A stretch of 9,556 bases of DNA from JANMZR01 sp031383555. GTDB taxonomy: Bacteria; Bacteroidota; Bacteroidia; Cytophagales; Spirosomataceae. Of this stretch, positions 5,465 through 9,556 are shown piece by piece (position 1 is the first letter of the stretch; every line of letters starts with the position of its first letter). Under the pieces are notes generated by a model. The model did no database searches and was not told the origin of the DNA. It saw only the letters and a program-made list of their open reading frames with translations. The position numbers were made by a program, and so were the translations under genes. The stretch lies in NCBI GenBank assembly GCA_031383555.1, contig JANMZR010000170.1:1-9556 (forward strand), written 5' to 3'.

Positions 5465-6346
5465 TTACCCGTAAATAGCCCCACGAGCTGAAAGTAAGGT
5501 ATTTTTCATCAAAGAAACAATAGTCATTGGGCCAACACCTTTGGGCACAGGTGTTATATAGGAGCATAGGGGTGCTACTTCGTCAAACTTAACATCGCCT
5601 TTTAATGCAAAGCCTGATTTTTTGGTAGGATCTTCAACTCTGGTTAAACCCACATCAATCACCACAGCACCGGGTTTAATAAAATTAGCTTTTACAAACT
5701 CAGGAATACCTAAAGCAACTATCAGAATATCAGCCTGTTGACAGACCTCAGCGATATTTTTAGTACGAGAGTGTGTGAGTGTAACTGTGCAATTGCCAAT
5801 TTTCTGATTACGTTGCATCAAAATACTCATGGGTAAGCCTACAATTTGGCTACGGCCGATTACAACACAATGTTTACCTGATGTTTCAATGCCATATCTA
5901 TCCAATAAATCCAAAACTCCTTGTGGTGTGGCTGAAATATAAGCTGGTAATCCTTTGGCCATTCTACCGATGTTGATGGGGTGAAAACCATCCACATCCT
6001 TCTTATAATCAATGGCTTCCATCACAGCATCTGGATTAATATGGTTGGGTAAGGGCAACTGTACAATAAGCCCATCCATATCTGAATTGTCATTCACTTT
6101 TTGGATTTCCTCAATTAATTCATCCTCCGAAATGGTGTCAGAAAAGCGCAAAAGTGTAGACTTAAAGCCCAATTCCTCACAAGATTTCACTTTGTTCGCA
6201 ACATAAGTTTCCGAAGCGCCATTTGCACCCACCAATATCGCTACTAAATGTGGTATTTTCCCTCCATCGGCCTTAATATTGGCTACTTCTTGGGCAATTT
6301 CTAGCTTTATTTCATCAGCAGTTGCTTTGCCATCGATTATTGTCAT
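5465..6346 (-). CDS. folD: Bifunctional methylenetetrahydrofolate dehydrogenase/cyclohydrolase
   Basis: FolD is a cytoplasmic enzyme that interconverts 5,10-methylene-, 5,10-methenyl- and 10-formyl-tetrahydrofolate using NADP, supplying one-carbon units for purine and formyl-methionine synthesis. The 293-residue product is full length. Catalytic positions are present: Tyr48 and Lys52 in TYVANKVKSCEELG, Gln96 in DGLIVQLPLP, and Asp119 in KDVDGFHPINIGR. The NADP-binding loop VVIGRSQIVGLPMS (161-174) and the substrate-loop motif PVPKGVGPMT (266-275) follow. The latter departs from the usual PGGVGPMT by a lysine at 269. The ATG at 6346 begins the expected MTIIDGKATA. It lies 42 bases downstream of the sirtuin gene and is probably the last gene of a topA-sirtuin-folD transcript. 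Its 3' end faces the MITE-like element. The function call is firm. Confidence 0.97.
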   Translation of the reverse strand: MTIIDGKATADEIKLEIAQEVANIKADGGKIPHLVAILVGANGASETYVANKVKSCEELGFKSTLLRFSDTISEDELIEEIQKVNDNSDMDGLIVQLPLPNHINPDAVMEAIDYKKDVDGFHPINIGRMAKGLPAYISATPQGVLDLLDRYGIETSGKHCVVIGRSQIVGLPMSILMQRNQKIGNCTVTLTHSRTKNIAEVCQQADILIVALGIPEFVKANFIKPGAVVIDVGLTRVEDPTKKSGFALKGDVKFDEVAPLCSYITPVPKGVGPMTIVSLMKNTLLSARGAIYG

Positions 6347-6388
6347 TGTTTATCTTTCTTTAATAAATACCCAAAAAGTAATCTAAGT

Positions 6389-7087
6389 TTATTCTTTTAT
6401 TGAATTATTTTTTAAAATTCCCTTCAAGCTCTCTAATCCCACGCTTCCAACTGCCTCAATAAAAACCATATTTTTAGAGCCAGAAATTTCAGGTTTTTTG
6501 GGATCAATAATATAAATGGGAACATTGTGGCCAGCCATTTGTACCAATCCAGCCGCAGGATATACCTGCAAAGACGTACCCACAACTACCAAAATATCGG
6601 CCGAAGCTGTAACTTCAGTTGCCAACTCAATCATTGGTACAGCCTCACCAAACCAAACAATAAATGGCCTCAATTGACTTCCATCGGCCGATTTATCACC
6701 TAAATTTATTGGATTTGTGCCAATTTCAATAATTTCATTGGGGTTTTGACTCGATCTAGCTTTTGTGAGTTCTCCGTGTAAGTGAATTACATTGGTGGAG
6801 CCAGCCCTTTCATGCAGATTATCAACGTTTTGTGTAATAATAGTTACCTGAAAATCTTTTTCTAAATCAGCCAATATTTCATGCCCACGATTAGGATTTA
6901 CAGTATCCAATTTGGCTCTTCGCTCATTATAAAAGCGCAAAACAAGTTCTGGATTTCTCTCAAAACCTTGAGGTGTAGCCACATCTTCAATGGAATGGTT
7001 TTCCCAAAGTCCATCCGAATCTCGAAAGGTTGCAATGCCAGATTCAGCAGAAATACCTGCGCCAGAAAGTACTACTAAATGTTTCAA
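6389..7087 (-). CDS. cobB: Sir2-family NAD-dependent protein deacylase, class III type, zinc-free, TTG start
   Basis: Sirtuins remove acyl groups from protein lysines while cleaving NAD to nicotinamide and O-acyl-ADP-ribose. The 232-residue product shows the NAD-binding start GAGISAESGIATFRDSDGLW (9-28), TQNVDNLHERAG (85-96), the catalytic His104 in HLHGE, and GTSLQVYPAAG (170-180). Tyr53 and Arg56 in RFYNERR match the Tyr-x-x-Arg pair that recognises succinyl/malonyl-type acids in SIRT5-like class III enzymes, so desuccinylation or a related deacylation is likely. The protein has no cysteine at all, so the usual zinc-binding Cys4 site is absent. The start is TTG at 7087, encoding the expected MKHLVVLSGAG; no ATG or GTG lies upstream in frame near it. 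It follows topA by 47 bases, a gap holding a short repeat, and precedes folD by 42 bases. The family is firm; the preferred acyl group is inferred. The symbol follows common bacterial use. Confidence 0.92.
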   Translation of the reverse strand: MKHLVVLSGAGISAESGIATFRDSDGLWENHSIEDVATPQGFERNPELVLRFYNERRAKLDTVNPNRGHEILADLEKDFQVTIITQNVDNLHERAGSTNVIHLHGELTKARSSQNPNEIIEIGTNPINLGDKSADGSQLRPFIVWFGEAVPMIELATEVTASADILVVVGTSLQVYPAAGLVQMAGHNVPIYIIDPKKPEISGSKNMVFIEAVGSVGLESLKGILKNNSIKE

Positions 7088-7116
7088 AATAGTTTGTAGT
7101 TTGTTGTTTGTTGGCG

Positions 7117-7135
7117 AAATCCAAAATCCAAAATC
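7117..7135. repeat. AAATCC-type tandem units in the topA-sirtuin gap
   Basis: AAATCCAAAATCCAAAATC is a near-perfect tandem of a 7-base unit (CCAAAAT). It fills much of the 47-bp gap between topA and the sirtuin gene and touches the topA stop codon (7135-7137). It closely resembles the units at 181-206. Confidence 0.55.
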
Positions 7136-9447
7136 TACTTCTTCCCACCCCTCTTAAAAGCCTTTTTCACAGGTGCCTTGGCTTCCCATTCTACACACAT
7201 TTCATAGGTAATATCTGCTGGCTCTGTGCCTTTTGGTATTTTTAAGTTCTTTTTATCAAACTTTACATAAGGCCCATACAAGCCATTAAGTACTTGGACC
7301 TCAGCATTTTCTGTAAACTCTTTTATTAATTTACTGGAATCACCCTGTCGCTTGGCCACAATCAATTCAATTGCACGCTCCAAATCAATTGACATTGGGT
7401 TGTCAGTTTTTGCCAAGCTTACAAATTTGGAATTATGCTTCACATAAGGTCCAAATTTACCTGCAGCCACTATAATTTCTTCACCTTCAAACTCACCTAA
7501 ACTACGTGGTAGTTTGAATAATTCCAGAATCTGCTCCAAAGTTACAGTTTCCATCAATTGATCACTTTTCAGTGAAGCATATTTTGGCTTTACATCTTCA
7601 ATTGCCTCACCAATTTGGGCGAAAAAGCCAAACTTTCCTTTTCTTACTATAATATTTTCACCTGTTTGCGGGTGTACTCCTATCTCACGAGTAGTGGCAT
7701 CATTATCTCTTTCTGCTGATTTTGTAGCGACCACTGTTTTATGGAAAGGCTTATAAAAATCATCAATCATTGATTGCCATTGCATCTTTCCAATCGCAAT
7801 TGCATCGAACTCTTTCTCAACATTTGCAGTGAATGAATAGTCAATAATATCATGGAAGTGCTTCATTAAGAAGTCATTAACTACTACTCCGGTATTTGTA
7901 GGGAATAATTTAGATTTCTCAGTACCAAAAGTTTCTTGATTAGTTTTGGTGGTAATTTCCCCTTTTTTCAATATCAATTCTCTGAAATTCCTTTGTTTGC
8001 CTTCACGATCTTCCTTTACAACATAATCCCTTTTTACAATAGTGGAAATAGTTGGCGCAAAAGTGGAAGGTCGGCCGATGCCCAATTCTTCCAATTTTTT
8101 AACCAAACTAGCTTCTGTATATCTTGGAGCTGCTCTTGTAAATCGTTCAGAAGCCACCATTTGCGATAAATTTAACGACTCGCCAATAGTTAAAGGTGGC
8201 AGCATGCCTGCACTTTCTTCATCTTCCTCATTATCAGTACTTTCCAAATACAATTTTAAGAAACCCTCAAACTTAATCACTTCACCTTGTGCAATCAAAT
8301 TTTCAGGCGTTGTAGAAATAGCAATTGTTGCGGTAGTTCGTTCTAACTGAGCATCAGCCATTTGTGAAGCCATTGCCCTTTTTCTGATTAACTCATAAAG
8401 CCTTTGCTCATTCCTATCATCACTTGCTTTTATAGTTGCAAAATCGGTAGGACGTATGGCCTCATGGGCTTCTTGAGCTGAATCGTTCTTGGTTTTATAA
8501 ACCCTTTTTTCAACAAATTTGGCACCGTACAAATTTTCTATTTCTGCCACTGCTTTTTCTACCGCTTCACCACTTAAATTGGTGGAATCGGTACGCATAT
8601 AAGATATTTTACCAGCTTCATAGAGCCTTTGAGCCACTGTCATTGTTTGCAAAACTGAAAATGAAAGCTTGCGGGAGGCTTCTTGCTGCAGCGTAGATGT
8701 AGTAAACGGAGCGGCTGGAGACTTTTTAAACGGCTTAGTTTCTAGGTTTTTTATCGAGAAATTGGCTGCTTTGCATTTTTCTAAAAAAGCCATTCCATCT
8801 TGTTCAGTTTCAAAGTTTTTAGGCAATTCAGCTTGCAAAATTTTACCTCCGTCCAAAAGAAATTGTGCCACAATTTTAAAAGAACTTTTCGCCGAATGGC
8901 CTATAATTTCACGTTCACGCTCCACAATCAAACGTACAGCAACAGACTGTACTCTACCAGCTGAAAGCCCTTTTTGCACTTTTCCCCATAGTATTGGAGA
9001 AAGCTCAAAACCTACCAAACGGTCTAATACTCTTCGAGCTTGTTGGGCATTCACCAAATCAAAATCAACTGTACGTGGGTTTAAAATGGCTTTTTGAATG
9101 GCAGTTTTAGTGATTTCTCTGAAAACAATCCTTTTTGTAGACGACTTCAGATCCAAAGCTTCCATCAAGTGCCACGAAATAGCCTCTCCCTCACGGTCAT
9201 CGTCAGTCGCTAACCAAACCTCATCAGCTGATTTTGCCAATTTTTTCAACTCAGCTACTACGGCCTTTTTATCGGCAGTAATTTCGTAGGTAGGTGCATA
9301 ACCATTTTCAACATCAATTGAATTGTTGCCTTTTGGCAAATCCCTCACGTGCCCAAAGCTTGATTTTACAATAAAATCCGCTCCCAAATACCCCTCGATG
9401 GTTTTTGCCTTGGCGGGTGATTCAACTATTACAAGATTTTTCGACAT
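7135..9447 (-). CDS. topA: DNA topoisomerase I (type IA)
   Basis: TopA relaxes negative supercoils by cutting one DNA strand through a 5'-phosphotyrosine. The 770-residue protein opens with a Toprim domain (about 1-115) holding Glu9 in VIVESPAKAKTI and the acidic triad Asp82, Asp84, Glu86 in ATDDDREGEAISWH. Core motifs follow: LSAGRVQSVA (161-170), FTTSTLQQEA (248-257), the catalytic Tyr283 and Arg285 in ISYMRTDST, EAHEAIRPT (326-334), and GIGRPSTFAPTI (456-467). The C-terminus (about 588-740) has three topoisomerase C-repeats marked by GKFGFFAQIG, GKFGPYVK and GLYGPYVK, then a basic tail ending RGGKK. There are no Cys4 zinc fingers, unlike E. coli TopA; this repeat-based tail is usual in Bacteroidota. 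A candidate -7 box lies about 75 bases upstream. It appears to head a transcript including the sirtuin gene and folD. It is intact, with no unusual residues noticed. Confidence 0.98.
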   Translation of the reverse strand: MSKNLVIVESPAKAKTIEGYLGADFIVKSSFGHVRDLPKGNNSIDVENGYAPTYEITADKKAVVAELKKLAKSADEVWLATDDDREGEAISWHLMEALDLKSSTKRIVFREITKTAIQKAILNPRTVDFDLVNAQQARRVLDRLVGFELSPILWGKVQKGLSAGRVQSVAVRLIVEREREIIGHSAKSSFKIVAQFLLDGGKILQAELPKNFETEQDGMAFLEKCKAANFSIKNLETKPFKKSPAAPFTTSTLQQEASRKLSFSVLQTMTVAQRLYEAGKISYMRTDSTNLSGEAVEKAVAEIENLYGAKFVEKRVYKTKNDSAQEAHEAIRPTDFATIKASDDRNEQRLYELIRKRAMASQMADAQLERTTATIAISTTPENLIAQGEVIKFEGFLKLYLESTDNEEDEESAGMLPPLTIGESLNLSQMVASERFTRAAPRYTEASLVKKLEELGIGRPSTFAPTISTIVKRDYVVKEDREGKQRNFRELILKKGEITTKTNQETFGTEKSKLFPTNTGVVVNDFLMKHFHDIIDYSFTANVEKEFDAIAIGKMQWQSMIDDFYKPFHKTVVATKSAERDNDATTREIGVHPQTGENIIVRKGKFGFFAQIGEAIEDVKPKYASLKSDQLMETVTLEQILELFKLPRSLGEFEGEEIIVAAGKFGPYVKHNSKFVSLAKTDNPMSIDLERAIELIVAKRQGDSSKLIKEFTENAEVQVLNGLYGPYVKFDKKNLKIPKGTEPADITYEMCVEWEAKAPVKKAFKRGGKK

Positions 9448-9522
9448 TTATATAATTTGTAGAAATTTAATTTCAAAATGGCAAATTAAAATGAACAATC
9501 ATCCATTTTTGCCACAATTCCC

Positions 9523-9534
9523 CAAATATATTTG
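9523..9534 (-). promoter_or_regulatory. Candidate -7 box for topA inside a palindrome
   Basis: CAAATATATTTG (9523-9534) is a perfect 12-bp palindrome containing TATATTTG on the minus strand (9530-9523), a match to the Bacteroidota -7 element TAnnTTTG. Transcription would start near 9516, giving a leader of about 70 bases. No TTG -33 box is visible in the 26 bases before the window ends. Because of the symmetry, the plus strand carries the same box at 9527-9534. Confidence 0.4.
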
Positions 9535-9556
9535 ATTTTTAAATAGAAAATCGAAA

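Noticed and set aside
8669..9097. A 142-codon plus-strand open frame opposite topA
   Set aside because: It is antisense to a fully conserved TopA region, including the core motifs, and its protein has no recognisable features.

Overview
The window reads as a chromosomal segment of a Bacteroidota bacterium, most likely in or near the Cytophagales. The evidence is its low G+C content, the absence of purine-rich Shine-Dalgarno sites before most starts, matches to the Bacteroidota promoter element TAnnTTTG, a zinc-finger-free TopA with C-terminal repeats, and a short MenE. The assignment rests on recognised protein style, not on a search. Most genes are ordinary housekeeping genes.

Layout. At the left edge is the 5' end of a minus-strand gene resembling a class I SAM-dependent methyltransferase. 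A hairpin terminator and a candidate promoter overlap in the gap beside it. Next come two minus-strand genes overlapping by 14 nt: a small EVE-domain protein, then an exported 528-residue protein of unknown function with an aromatic/Gly/Asn-rich insert. A 194-bp gap with two inverted repeats separates them from menB. menB (minus) and menE (plus) diverge from a 168-bp region with a palindromic pair of TAnnTTTG boxes; their products act in successive steps of menaquinone synthesis, MenE forming o-succinylbenzoyl-CoA and MenB cyclising it. Six bases after menE lies the apparent original start of an unrecognised gene, which now appears frameshifted near codon 7; its open frame ends at 5279.

Immediately after that stop codon is a 173-bp MITE-like element with 22-bp imperfect terminal inverted repeats and a 5-bp TTAAA duplication. 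It fills what would otherwise be a 7-bp gap to the convergent gene folD. On the minus strand, topA, a class III-type sirtuin gene (TTG start) and folD follow one another with gaps of 47 and 42 bp and could form one transcript.

I see no tRNA, rRNA, CRISPR array, prophage or defence cluster, and no convincing undescribed multi-gene system. The observations most worth following are the MITE-like insertion at a stop codon, the apparent frameshift in the menE-linked gene, and the exported aromatic-rich protein. No gene-free stretch exceeds 300 bases.
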